NCBI GenBank assembly: GCA_947649645.1
Contig: CANSSP010000008.1
Coordinates: forward strand, 62,001-126,000
Length of the DNA: 64,000 nucleotides
Reading direction: 5' to 3'
DNA from: an uncultured Roseburia sp.
Lineage (GTDB): Bacteria > Bacillota > Clostridia > Lachnospirales > Lachnospiraceae
Position numbers and translations under genes: made by a program. Shown one piece after another: positions 26,838 to 35,136 of this stretch; within the stretch, counting starts at the first letter, position 1; each line of letters starts with the position of its first letter. Under the pieces are notes generated by a model. That model was not told the DNA's origin. It made no database searches and saw only the letters and a program-made list of their open reading frames with translations.

Positions 26838-27451
26838 CCCTTGCTCCCGTCTTCCTCATCGTCCGTCTCTTCCTCCACTTCCTTATACTCGACGTCTACG
26901 GCCCGCGCTTCCTCCGCCACAGCTTTCGCCGTCCGGACAGCCATCGTTATAATCCACAGATCGGAAATTCCGTCGTACAGCAGAGCGACGCCGATCAGCC
27001 GCACCGCAAACGTCACGATTCCAAATGCCTTGACGATACAGAGCACGCCAAAGATCAGGCCAATCGCCGCTGCAATCAGCATGCCCCACCATTTCTCATA
27101 GTGATTGCCCCTGATCTCAAGCGCAAGCTTTAAATCCTGAAGACTGTGAATCACCAGAATCACACCGATCACAATCGGTATCAGACTGACGATACTCTCC
27201 GGTTTCATAAAAATCCAGACGCCCACCAGAAGCACAACGAGCCCTAAAATCCCGGAAAACGGATGGGCCATCCGATTTGTAAAATAAGAAATCAGATTCA
27301 CCGCACCCATGATAATCAGCCCCGATGCCAGCACCCTGCAGAACAGATCGATCGTCTTCTGCGGCCAGAACAAAATAACGACCCCCATCACAACGCATAA
27401 CACTGCGGACAAAATAAGATCCGCCTTTATCCTTTTTAATGTTTCCTTCAT
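26834..27451 (-). CDS. DUF308 (HdeD-like) integral membrane protein
   Basis: Protein of 205 residues with six hydrophobic helices arranged as three two-helix units, each with a Gly-rich turn (LASGLIIMGAVNLI, LGLVVLLVGVWIFM, LIPIVIGVILVIHSLQDL). This is the HdeD/DUF308 pattern. The C-terminal 35 residues are acidic and cytosolic (EYKEVEEETDDEEDG). HdeD in E. coli is linked to acid resistance, but the role in Clostridia is unknown. It is the first gene of a short operon with the 81-residue protein and perhaps tetR, driven by the promoter at 27548-27576. Confidence 0.82.
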   Translation of the reverse strand: MKETLKRIKADLILSAVLCVVMGVVILFWPQKTIDLFCRVLASGLIIMGAVNLISYFTNRMAHPFSGILGLVVLLVGVWIFMKPESIVSLIPIVIGVILVIHSLQDLKLALEIRGNHYEKWWGMLIAAAIGLIFGVLCIVKAFGIVTFAVRLIGVALLYDGISDLWIITMAVRTAKAVAEEARAVDVEYKEVEEETDDEEDGSKG

Positions 27452-27547
27452 CGTCCCACACTCCCTATCGATTTTTTATTCACCGTCGTTACTGGTATTC
27501 CCACCCCTTTTCCGGAAATACGCGAAAATGGTACAGACAGTAATCCT

Positions 27548-27576
27548 ACTATACCATGTTTTCACGGCAGATTCAA
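27548..27576 (-). promoter_or_regulatory. Promoter of the DUF308-tetR transcript
   Basis: TTGAAT (27571-27576) and TATAGT (27548-27553) on the minus strand are 17 bases apart. The leader to 27451 is about 90 bases. Its -35 box lies only 7 bases from that of the divergent promoter at 27584-27612. Confidence 0.7.
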
Positions 27577-27583
27577 GAATGCC

Positions 27584-27612
27584 TTGACAGCCGTATTTAC
27601 TTTCATTAGACT
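27584..27612 (+). promoter_or_regulatory. Promoter of the YbaK-type deacylase gene
   Basis: A perfect TTGACA (27584-27589) and TAGACT (27607-27612) with 17 bases between; the start codon follows at 27633. It is back to back with the DUF308 promoter. Confidence 0.75.
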
Positions 27613-27632
27613 TTTTCTTGTGGAGGATTCAT

Positions 27633-28112
27633 ATGGGAAAAGAACAAAAAACCAATGCGATGCGCATTCTTGACAGCGCAAAAATACCTTACAAAGCGAT
27701 TCAGTATGAATGCGACGAATTTATCGACGGTCTGCACACCGCACAAATCACCGGCGCTCCTGTGGAGCAGTCTTTTAAGACACTTATTCTTCAGGGAAAA
27801 ACGAAACACTATTATGTCTTTGTCATCCCTGTGGCCGATGAAATTGATCTGAAGGCTGCGGCAAAAGCGGTCGGCGAAAAATCCGTGGAAATGCTTCCCG
27901 TAAAAGAGATTACGGCCGTCACCGGTTATGTGCGCGGCGGCTGCTCGCCTCTGGGCATGAAAAAGGCATTTCCGACTATTCTGCAGCAAGACGCCGCTTC
28001 CTTTGACACCATTTACATCAGTGGCGGACGCGTCGGAACCACAATCACCCTCGCGCCGGACGATCTGCTCCGGGCTGCGCGCGCAGTCTATGCTGACGTC
28101 GTCCGGAAATGA
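27633..28112 (+). CDS. ybaK: Cys-tRNA(Pro)/aminoacyl-tRNA deacylase, YbaK/EbsC family
   Basis: Editing protein of 159 residues that removes wrongly attached cysteine from tRNA(Pro). The family features are present: the opening KTNAMRILDSAKIPY, the VEQSFKTLIL strand with the catalytic-region Lys (about residue 52), the GYVRGGCSPLGMKK motif near 100-113 and the TIYISGGRVG loop. The start at 27633 has GGAGG 6 bases upstream; five more upstream codons lack support. It is probably followed in the same transcript by the GrpB gene 62 bases later. Confidence 0.92.
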   Translation: MGKEQKTNAMRILDSAKIPYKAIQYECDEFIDGLHTAQITGAPVEQSFKTLILQGKTKHYYVFVIPVADEIDLKAAAKAVGEKSVEMLPVKEITAVTGYVRGGCSPLGMKKAFPTILQQDAASFDTIYISGGRVGTTITLAPDDLLRAARAVYADVVRK

Positions 28113-28174
28113 CGCCGATTTCCATAACCGTAAGATAAGGCGGGAATTTAAGCAAAGCATGAAAGAGGTGTATC

Positions 28175-28753
28175 GTGGACAAAAAATTATCTGAAATGAG
28201 TTTAGAAGAACTCTGGCAGTTGTTTCCCATTTTCCTGACAGAGCACCGCAGCTGCTGGAAAGACTGGTATGCCGATGAAAAAGCGGTTCTGGAGAAAACC
28301 ATCCCCCAGGCCGTCAGAATCAGCCATATCGGAAGTACGGCGGTCCGTACCATATGGGCCAAACCGATTATTGACATTCTTATAGAAGTCTCTGAGGATT
28401 GCGATCTGACCGCTGTCAGAGACCTCCTGAAAGACGGCTATATCTGTATGAGCCAGAGCGCCGACAGGCTGTCTTTCAACAAAGGATATACGCAGGAAGG
28501 TTTTTCCGAAAAGGTCTTTCATCTGCATTTCAGATACATGGGAGATCATGATGAATTGTACTTTCGGGATTACCTTATAGAACATCCGTCCGTCGCCCGC
28601 GAATATGAAAAATTAAAACGGATGCTGTGGAAAAAATTTGAGCATGACAGAGATGGCTATACGAACGCAAAAGCATGGTTTGTCCAGAAATATACGAACG
28701 AGGCGAAGCTGAAATATAAAGACTGGTACGGAATCGAGACTGCCACACGATGA
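28175..28753 (+). CDS. GrpB family protein (nucleotidyltransferase-like fold)
   Basis: Protein of 192 residues beginning at a GTG with AGAGGTG upstream. It has the GrpB/UPF0157 core: ISHIGSTAVRTIWAKPIIDILIEV (part of residues 49-73), where the GS and the Asp resemble the active site of nucleotidyltransferases, then FHLHFRYMGDHDELYFRDYLIEHP-type text, seen here as HLHFRYMG and LYFRDYLIEHPS. The N-terminus has about 30 extra residues (SLEELWQLFPIFLTEH) before the usual start. The function of the family is not established. Confidence 0.85.
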   Translation: MDKKLSEMSLEELWQLFPIFLTEHRSCWKDWYADEKAVLEKTIPQAVRISHIGSTAVRTIWAKPIIDILIEVSEDCDLTAVRDLLKDGYICMSQSADRLSFNKGYTQEGFSEKVFHLHFRYMGDHDELYFRDYLIEHPSVAREYEKLKRMLWKKFEHDRDGYTNAKAWFVQKYTNEAKLKYKDWYGIETATR

Positions 28754-28937
28754 CTGGCTGCCAGATTGTACCGACCTTCCACGGCTCCTTACGTCTCTTC
28801 CGGAAAGTCCGCGCATCCCTGATCTGCTGGAAACTGCAGACTTCAGAAACAAAAACCGGGGCAGCGCCGTCTGCCGCACAATCGAGAAAACAGTGGGCGC
28901 AGAGCTGCGTCGACCGTTCAGAAAGAAAGGACGACAT

Positions 28938-30617
28938 ATGAAACTATTTGTGATAAACGGAAGCCCCAGAGGAAACAGGAGCAACACCTACAAGCTGACA
29001 AAAGCTTTTCTCTCCGGGATGAAAGAGAGCGCGGATGCCGCAGGAGAAGCTTTCGAGCTCGAGGAAATCCAGATAAACCAGCTGGAAATACGTCCCTGTC
29101 TCGGCTGTTTTTCCTGCTGGAGCAGGACGCCCGGAAACTGCTGTATCCACGATGACATGCGTGACGTTATCCAGAAGCTGTTGTGGGCGGACATCACCAT
29201 ATGGAGCTTTCCTCTTTACTACTTTACCGTGCCGGGCGGACTGAAAAATCTGATCGACCGCCAGCTTCCCATGCAGCTCCCCTTTATGACGGAAAACAAA
29301 AAGCAGACCGGCAACGGAAGCCATCCGTCCAGATATGATATGAGCGGAAAAAAAACGGTCGTTATCTCTACCTGCGGATTCTATACGGCAGAGGGAAATT
29401 ATGACGGGGTATACAGCCTGTTCGATCATACCTGCGGCAGAGACGGCTATACCGCCATTTTCTGCGGACAGGGTGAACTGTTCCGTGTACCGGATTTATC
29501 CCAGAGAACCGATCAGTATCTGCACTTTGTCCGGAAAGCAGGAAGCGAATATTTTTCCGGCAATATCCTGCCGGAGACAAGATCTGAACTCTGCCGGCTT
29601 TTATATCCAAAAGAGACGTTTGAGGCCTGGGCAGATTTAAGCTGGGGAATCGACCCGCAAAGCGGGGAAAAAGAGTCCGACGCCCTGACTTTTACCAGAC
29701 AGATGGCAGTGCTCTACCGCAGGGAAAACTACCCCGGCAGGGACCAGGTGCTGGAAATATACTATACAGACATCGATGAATGTTATCAGATCGTGATGGG
29801 AAAAGAGGGCAGCCGGGTTGTCACAGACGGCTCCATGACCGCTACCACCAGAATCGAAACGCCCCTTCCCGTATGGCGTTCAATCGGAGCCGGGGAAATC
29901 CGCGGAGATGAAGCACTGATGCAGCATCTCTACAAGGTAAAAGGCGATTTTAACCTGATGTTGAAATGGGACGACTATTTTGGAGGGCTAAAAGGCAGTG
30001 CAGACGAAACCGGACAGCCGCCGGACACCGGAGCCTCGCAAACCACCGGAGCCGCCGCAGAAATACACATTCCTCCCAAAAGCACCAGCATGAACATCCT
30101 GCTGCTCCCCTGGATCACGTTCTGGGTATCCGCAGCGATCGACAGCTACGGCGGAAGTCTTATCAGCATCTGTGTCTGCGCGCTCGTCCCTCTGCTCTTT
30201 TATCCAAACAAAAAGACATTGTATGACGTTTTAAGCGGACCAATGATTGTCTTATGTTCCATGGCGCTCATGCTCGGCGTATCCGGCCGGATTGTCATTC
30301 CGCTGTCGTATCTGGCATTCGGCGTTATGTGGATCGCGTCCTGTTTTGTAAAAATACCGCTCACGGCGCACTATTCCATGAATAACTACAACGGACCGGA
30401 TGCACTAAAAAATCCGCTTTTTATAAAAACAAACCGGATTCTGACATTCTTATGGGGAATTTTATATCTGCTGACGCCCGTCTGGACCTATGCCCTTATG
30501 GGAACGACGATGCGGCCCTATACAGGCGCCATCAATTCTGCTGCACCAATCCTGATGGGCGCTTTTACCGTATGGTTCCAGAAATGGTATCCTGCAAAAG
30601 TGGCAGGGGGCGAATAA
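28938..30617 (+). CDS. Flavodoxin-like NAD(P)H:FMN oxidoreductase fused to SCP2-like and membrane domains
   Basis: Protein of 559 residues from the ATG at 28938 (AAAGGA upstream). Residues 1-180 are a flavodoxin-fold FMN reductase with the phosphate loop INGSPRGNRSNTYKL and a LGCFSCWSRTPGNC cysteine pair like that of iron-sulfur flavoproteins. Residues ~265-345 look like an SCP2 sterol-carrier domain (a beta sheet ending YKVKGDFNLMLKWDDYF). After a Thr/Ala/Gly linker, residues ~385-555 hold five or six membrane helices. The first two domains together are known in Clostridia; the membrane part makes it unusual. Role inferred: a membrane-tethered reductase for a lipid or quinone-like substrate. 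Confidence 0.78.
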   Translation: MKLFVINGSPRGNRSNTYKLTKAFLSGMKESADAAGEAFELEEIQINQLEIRPCLGCFSCWSRTPGNCCIHDDMRDVIQKLLWADITIWSFPLYYFTVPGGLKNLIDRQLPMQLPFMTENKKQTGNGSHPSRYDMSGKKTVVISTCGFYTAEGNYDGVYSLFDHTCGRDGYTAIFCGQGELFRVPDLSQRTDQYLHFVRKAGSEYFSGNILPETRSELCRLLYPKETFEAWADLSWGIDPQSGEKESDALTFTRQMAVLYRRENYPGRDQVLEIYYTDIDECYQIVMGKEGSRVVTDGSMTATTRIETPLPVWRSIGAGEIRGDEALMQHLYKVKGDFNLMLKWDDYFGGLKGSADETGQPPDTGASQTTGAAAEIHIPPKSTSMNILLLPWITFWVSAAIDSYGGSLISICVCALVPLLFYPNKKTLYDVLSGPMIVLCSMALMLGVSGRIVIPLSYLAFGVMWIASCFVKIPLTAHYSMNNYNGPDALKNPLFIKTNRILTFLWGILYLLTPVWTYALMGTTMRPYTGAINSAAPILMGAFTVWFQKWYPAKVAGGE

Positions 30618-30654
30618 AATACCATTCGCACACACCGTTTTGCCGGTATGACTT

Positions 30655-30722
30655 CCGGTACCGGTTTCTTTGCCATTCCGGGGTGAGCGATCGCCGGATA
30701 CCGCGCGATCATCCCACCCCGG
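30655..30722. repeat. Cluster of palindromes in the 254-bp gap after the fusion gene
   Basis: A perfect palindrome CCGGTACCGG (30655-30664) is followed by a long imperfect inverted repeat. In that repeat CCGGGGTG (30678-30685) pairs with CACCCCGG (30715-30722), and inside it GATCGC (30689-30694) pairs with GCGATC (30705-30710). The folded form would be a stem of about 45 bases. No gene, promoter or T tract was recognised in the rest of 30618-30871. It may terminate either of the convergent genes or be a dispersed repeat element. Confidence 0.5.
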
Positions 30723-30871
30723 GAAATACCCTGCCACTCCTTTTACGATGCTCTGTCCCATCACCAGGCCTTAGAGCGTCACCAGAACCTTCTCTGCCGT
30801 ACCAGAAAGAGGCCTGATCAATCTGTTCTGCCGATACCGATTGTGTTCCAGAACGTCGCTGCACTCACGGA

Positions 30872-31792
30872 CTAAAATGACACGACATTGTGAGGCTTCG
30901 CCTCCTGGTCAATCTCTTTCCAGCGGCTCTTCACCGAAGCAAAGCTTGCCCAGATCGCAAGCCCATAGCCGATCACTAAGTCTTTTGCCACCTCGCCAGC
31001 CACTTCTGATTCCTGCAGAAATGCCGGGACGAGTGCGAAAGAATCAGCCAGCGTAAGGCCGTACATGCCGCCCAGTTCTCTGAAAATGACGATTCCCAGC
31101 GAGACAAACTCCGCTCCGGCAATCATCAGACACGAGAGCAGAACACAGATAACAATTCCTGCCTTTGACAAATTCCTTCCGAGCAGCTCATACCCTTTCA
31201 TGCCGCAGAAAACAATCGCGTAACCTGCGATTCCGGCGATAAATCCCGCCTGACCGATAAGAATCCATAATACCGTCCCGATCAGTACGCCGAATATAGC
31301 CCCGATCAGGCCGAGCAGAATATTTTCCTTCCTCTTAACCCCTCCCGTCAGCTGCGAAAGGCAGCCGGCACACAGCAGGGCAGGCGCCCCGTCCACTGCC
31401 GCCGCACGCAGAAGCGATACGTTTTTACAGTGTGTACAGCAATTATGTAATCCAAATTCCGCACACTTTGAAGTGAGTTCGGAAATTACGATTGTCAGGT
31501 TTTCCTTATCTTCCTGCTCCCTGGACGCTACATGAACGGAAACCATATTCATCCCGTTATATCCCGCATACTGTATAAAAGAATGCCTCTGCTGCAGCAT
31601 ACCTAAATATTCCAGAAGCCGCTCCTTACCGCCGCTTCGCTCCACATCCGCATGCAGTTGTATCCGGAACTGATCTTCCGCCATCACCGGAATGATCAGC
31701 AGTGCAATGCCATTGCAGGCCCCGTGCATCACGTTTTGTTCTCTCTCGAACACGAAGCCGTCCGGTACAACATTTCCCATCTGTACGTTCAT
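30872..31792 (-). CDS. Membrane protein with a four-cysteine zinc-ribbon-like motif, function unknown
   Basis: Protein of 306 residues, start at 31792 with GGAGG about 7 bases upstream. Residues 1-110 are a soluble mixed alpha/beta region. At ~118-148 lie two Cys pairs (CCTHCKN and LLCAGC) that could hold a zinc ion. Residues ~155-290 contain four membrane helices (LGLIGAIFGVLIGTVLWILI and following), and the tail is basic and cytosolic. I recognise the architecture, a ribbon followed by a small membrane domain, from uncharacterised Clostridia proteins but cannot name a family. It has its own promoter and a structured leader (31807-31852). Confidence 0.72.
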   Translation of the reverse strand: MNVQMGNVVPDGFVFEREQNVMHGACNGIALLIIPVMAEDQFRIQLHADVERSGGKERLLEYLGMLQQRHSFIQYAGYNGMNMVSVHVASREQEDKENLTIVISELTSKCAEFGLHNCCTHCKNVSLLRAAAVDGAPALLCAGCLSQLTGGVKRKENILLGLIGAIFGVLIGTVLWILIGQAGFIAGIAGYAIVFCGMKGYELLGRNLSKAGIVICVLLSCLMIAGAEFVSLGIVIFRELGGMYGLTLADSFALVPAFLQESEVAGEVAKDLVIGYGLAIWASFASVKSRWKEIDQEAKPHNVVSF

Positions 31793-31806
31793 ATTTTTCC
31801 TCCATT

Positions 31807-31852
31807 CCGAAAGCGTTTTTCACCAGACTGTCCTGCAGTCACACGCTTTCGG
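31807..31852 (-). promoter_or_regulatory. Two-stem structure at the 5' end of the zinc-ribbon protein mRNA
   Basis: CCGAAAGCGT (31807-31816) and ACGCTTTCGG (31843-31852) form a perfect 10-bp stem enclosing a second hairpin, GACTG/CAGTC (31826-31830 and 31836-31840). On the minus strand it starts at about the predicted transcription start and ends a few bases before the GGAGG site. It could stabilise the mRNA or control ribosome access. Confidence 0.55.
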
Positions 31853-31856
31853 CATT

Positions 31857-31885
31857 ATTGTACCACCGTAAACTGCATATGGCAA
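31857..31885 (-). promoter_or_regulatory. Promoter of the zinc-ribbon membrane protein gene
   Basis: TTGCCA (31880-31885) and TACAAT (31857-31862) on the minus strand with 17 bases between. It overlaps the region just after the cysK stop codon. Confidence 0.65.
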
Positions 31886-31889
31886 TCCA

Positions 31890-32828
31890 TTAATATTCCG
31901 CAAACAACGGTGTGGACAGATACCGGTCGCCGGAATCCGGCAGAAGCGCCACAATCGTTTTCCCCTTATTCTCCGGTCTCTTTGCAAGCACAACAGCCGC
32001 AGCCAGCGCCGCGCCGGACGAAATACCAGTCAGAATACCCTCGCTCACGGCAAACGCCTTTCCCTGCGCAAACGCCTCTTCATTTTCGACCGTGATCACC
32101 TCGTCATATACCTTCGTATCCAGCACTGCCGGAACAAACCCGGCGCCGATCCCCTGAATCTTGTGCGGCCCTGCAGTTCCTTTTGACAGGACCGGGCTGG
32201 ACGCGGGTTCCACCGCCACAACCCTGATATCCGGATTCTGCTCTTTCAGATAACCGCCCGCTCCGGTGATCGTACCTCCCGTGCCGACGCCCGCGACAAA
32301 GATATCGATTTTCCCCTCCGTCTGCTCCCAGATTTCGGGACCCGTGGCCGCCCTGTGTGCCGCAGGATTTGCCGGATTTTCAAACTGACCCAGTATTACC
32401 GAGCCGGGAATGGTCTCCTTTAACTCCTCCGCCTTTGCAATGGCGCCTTTCATTCCCTTCGCCCCCTCAGTCAGCACCAGCTCGGCCCCATATGCCGCCA
32501 GAAGCGTCCGGCGTTCAACACTCATCGTATCCGGCAGCGTCAGCACGGCCCGGTATCCTTTTGCCGCCGCAGCCGCCGCAAGACCGATCCCCGTATTTCC
32601 CGAGGTCGGCTCGATAATCGTCGCCCCTGGTTTTAAAATCCCCCTCTCTTCCGCATCCTCAATCATAGCCCGCGCGACGCGGTCTTTCACTGACCCGGCC
32701 GGATTTAAATATTCCAGCTTTGCAAGAATCACGGCGTCGCTGATTCCCGCCTTCTGTGAAAAACGGTTTAATTTCAATATCGGGGTTCCTCCGATCAGCT
32801 CCAGTGCGCTCTCTGCAATTCCGCTCAT
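31890..32828 (-). CDS. cysK: Cysteine synthase A (O-acetylserine sulfhydrylase)
   Basis: PLP enzyme of 312 residues that makes cysteine from O-acetylserine and sulfide. The PLP Lys is in [14 protein letters not shown], about Lys48. The substrate loop is [11 protein letters not shown], and the phosphate loop is [14 protein letters not shown]. The C-terminal Ser region has [11 protein letters not shown] and [12 protein letters not shown]. Length and motifs match CysK rather than cystathionine beta-synthase. It stands alone behind a strong promoter (32865-32893), and the inverted repeat at 32844-32866 suggests repression by cysteine status. Confidence 0.95.
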   Translation of the reverse strand: MSGIAESALELIGGTPILKLNRFSQKAGISDAVILAKLEYLNPAGSVKDRVARAMIEDAEERGILKPGATIIEPTSGNTGIGLAAAAAAKGYRAVLTLPDTMSVERRTLLAAYGAELVLTEGAKGMKGAIAKAEELKETIPGSVILGQFENPANPAAHRAATGPEIWEQTEGKIDIFVAGVGTGGTITGAGGYLKEQNPDIRVVAVEPASSPVLSKGTAGPHKIQGIGAGFVPAVLDTKVYDEVITVENEEAFAQGKAFAVSEGILTGISSGAALAAAVVLAKRPENKGKTIVALLPDSGDRYLSTPLFAEY

Positions 32829-32843
32829 TTCATCCTCCCTCTT

Positions 32844-32866
32844 ATTCCTAGTATTCTTATAGGAAT
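32844..32866 (-). promoter_or_regulatory. Inverted repeat overlapping the cysK -10 box, candidate operator
   Basis: ATTCCTA (32844-32850) and TAGGAAT (32860-32866) are perfect inverted arms with a 9-base spacer. They overlap the -10 box and the transcription start of cysK. In Firmicutes, cysteine genes are often repressed by the Rrf2-family regulator CymR; this is a plausible site, but that is inference. Confidence 0.55.
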
Positions 32867-32893
32867 TATATGTCCATCTTTTTCTTTTGTCAA
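32865..32893 (-). promoter_or_regulatory. Consensus promoter of cysK
   Basis: Perfect TTGACA (32888-32893) and perfect TATAAT (32865-32870) separated by 17 bases on the minus strand. This is the strongest promoter by sequence in the window. Confidence 0.85.
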
Positions 32894-32993
32894 CTTATTT
32901 TTTCAACCTATATTCGTCAACATATCTGTATATTGTTCAAAACGAGATATTGTGCAGGGGCATCCGCCATTCTGAAGAGATTCCGATAAAAAT

Positions 32994-33022
32994 ATGACAA
33001 CCGTCCTGAAAAATGTTATTAT
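32994..33022 (+). promoter_or_regulatory. Promoter of the AraC-type regulator gene
   Basis: ATGACA (32994-32999) and TATTAT (33017-33022) are 17 bases apart. The GTG start of the regulator lies at 33090. Confidence 0.6.
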
Positions 33023-33089
33023 GTAACAGTATCTGAAGAAAACCCATAAAATATCTGCGCAAAGCAGGACAGAGGGAGGCAGATGAAAA

Positions 33090-34024
33090 GTGGGAAGAAA
33101 AAAGAGAGACCGGCTGGAACTGCGGTTTTACGAAAGACCGGGAAGTGAAAACGTGCTGGCGCTGTACGGGGACGACTGGAGGCGACACTACGGGAGGGCA
33201 CAGACACACTTCATTTTCATAATCTGATGGAGCTCGGGTACTGCCGGGAAGGCGAAGGGACGCTGATTCTTGACGATAGAAAACTTCGATACCGTCCCGG
33301 AATGCTCTCTGTCATACCGCACAATTATCCTCACACCACAATCAGCGACAAAGGCACTTTAAGCCGCTGGGAATATCTTTTTTTTGACCCGGAGCAGGCA
33401 CTTAAGGAACTGTATCCCGGAAACCAGGCCCGCCGCATCCAGGTGCTGCAGAGGGTGAACCACAATGCTTTTCTGCTGGCCCCCGGAGCAGACGAAACGA
33501 TTGCCAGAACAACAGACACCATTTTAGAGCTGATAGCGCAGAAAAAAGAATTTTACCAGGAATGCGTCAAAAACCAGCTCACGTCACTGGTGCTTCTGAT
33601 CGCACGCCTCAGCCCCAGACAGAGCATACAGGAAATCAAAAAGCTGGATGCCTCCGGAGACCAGATCCTGCCAGCGCTCTATTATATAGAACAACAATAT
33701 ATGTATCCGATCAAAATCGAAGAGCTTGCAAAAATCTGTAACATGAGTGAGACAAACTTTCGCAGAGTATTCAAAGCAGCCACAAATATGAAACCTCTTG
33801 ATTATATCAACACGATACGGGTACAAAATGCCTGCAGCATGCTGCGCAGTTCTTCCGACAGCATGAAAGACATTGCGGTAAAAGCCGGCTTTGGAACGGT
33901 TTCCACCTTCAACCGGGACTTTAAAAAAATACTTGGCACATCTCCGTATCAATGGAAGAAAAATCCCGCACATTTTGAAGAAAAATTATCACATTACAAT
34001 ATATCCGCCTTAAAAGGCTGGTAA
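33090..34024 (+). pseudogene. AraC family regulator interrupted by a one-base frameshift
   Basis: The gene begins at the GTG at 33090 (GAGGGAGG upstream) and reads MGRKKRDRLELRFYERPG and then LALYGDDWRRHYGRAQT, the normal N-terminus of a Lachnospiraceae AraC regulator. This frame ends at a TGA after HFIFII. At about 33207-33211 the sequence must lose one base to continue as LHFHNLMELGYCREGEGTL, the expected cupin strand. From there the protein is intact: a cupin sensor domain, then two helix-turn-helix units (IEELAKICNMSETNFRRVF and SMKDIAVKAGFGTVSTFN). A shortened protein from the ATG at 33227 would lack the first sensor strand. It converges on the ABC transporter genes at 34119-36786. Confidence 0.75.
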
Positions 34025-34118
34025 ATCGGTTTAAGATATGCACACAGCGCCTGCGCCGAATGCAATCAGTACACAGCCAGATTGCATTCTGGCGCAGAAT
34101 AACACACTCTGTAAAACG

Positions 34119-35120
34119 TCACCGGCGGCAACGCATACAGCCGGAACCTCTTCCCCGTCTGATTCCCGGGTCTATGATCCCATACAGAATATCTGCAGTC
34201 AGATTCCCCACAAAAACAAACAGCGTGCTGACAACCGTTATCGCAAGCAGCAAAGAAACATCGCCTCCCAGACCGGCATCGACAGCCGCCTGTCCCAGCC
34301 CCGGGTATGAAAATACCTGTTCCACCAGCACAGAACCGCCAAAAATCTCCCCGACAGATGAAAACTGCAGAGTAATCGCGGGTAAGAGAATATTGCGCAA
34401 GGCATGCCGTTTTACAATTTGCAGGCCGCTGTCTCCCCTGGCCCTGGCAAACAGCACATATTCACTCTCCATAATATCAATCATCTTTTCTCTCGTGTGC
34501 AGCGTGACGGCAGACGCACCAGACAAGCTCAGCGTCAATGCAGGAAGTATCATATGTGAAATCTGATCCAGAAACCCTGCCTCTTCCCGTCGGACTCCCA
34601 CCGGGATATTCATTCCAAATGGCAGCCAGCCGAGCTGTACCACAAATATGATCAATAAAAGCATTCCAAGCCAGAAAGCAGGCGTTGCAGCCAGCAGCAA
34701 AGCGCCTCCCCTGATCAGCCTGTCGGGCCATCTGCCGTTGTAATATCCTGCCGCCATCCCAAGGACAAATCCAAGCAGACCCGAGAGCAGCCATGCAGTA
34801 CCCATAAGTATGGCAGAATTCTGAAACTTCTCAAGAACAACCCTGGATACCGGACGGTTATATTTTAACGACATCCCCATATCTCCCCGGAAGAAATCAC
34901 CGGCCCAGTTTAAATAGCGCTCTGCCGGCGGAACGTTTTTCCCCCAGTAGGATTCCATCTGAGCCTTTTTCTCCGGAGACATCCCAAGATATGCCGTAGT
35001 ACCAATATTCGCCTGCACCGGGTCAACCGGAGACAGTGAAACCAGCGCAAACGCCGCCATACTCCCTGCAATCAGAAGCGTACATGCCTTTATCAGATTT
35101 TTGACAAAAAATTTGACCAT
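34119..35120 (-). CDS. ABC transporter permease, DppB/NikB type (peptide or nickel)
   Basis: Integral membrane permease of 333 residues with six helices. The cytoplasmic EAA coupling loop is seen as ARGDSGLQIVKRHALRNILLPAIT, of which ARGDSG and HALRNILLP are the key parts. The large first loop (ESYWGKNVPPAERYLNWAGDFFRGDMGMS) is typical of the NikB branch. It lies 16 bases after the binding protein gene. The second permease and the two ATPases that normally follow are absent. Instead the strand switches at once to the frameshifted AraC gene. The transporter is incomplete unless subunits come from elsewhere. Confidence 0.88.
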   Translation of the reverse strand: MVKFFVKNLIKACTLLIAGSMAAFALVSLSPVDPVQANIGTTAYLGMSPEKKAQMESYWGKNVPPAERYLNWAGDFFRGDMGMSLKYNRPVSRVVLEKFQNSAILMGTAWLLSGLLGFVLGMAAGYYNGRWPDRLIRGGALLLAATPAFWLGMLLLIIFVVQLGWLPFGMNIPVGVRREEAGFLDQISHMILPALTLSLSGASAVTLHTREKMIDIMESEYVLFARARGDSGLQIVKRHALRNILLPAITLQFSSVGEIFGGSVLVEQVFSYPGLGQAAVDAGLGGDVSLLLAITVVSTLFVFVGNLTADILYGIIDPGIRRGRGSGCMRCRR

Positions 35121-35136
35121 TACTTACCCCGCACCC

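Noticed and set aside
28752-28937. Open stretch of about 60 codons joining in frame to the flavodoxin fusion gene
   Set aside because: The good ribosome site and conserved INGSPRG start place the true start at 28938; the upstream text has no recognisable similarity.
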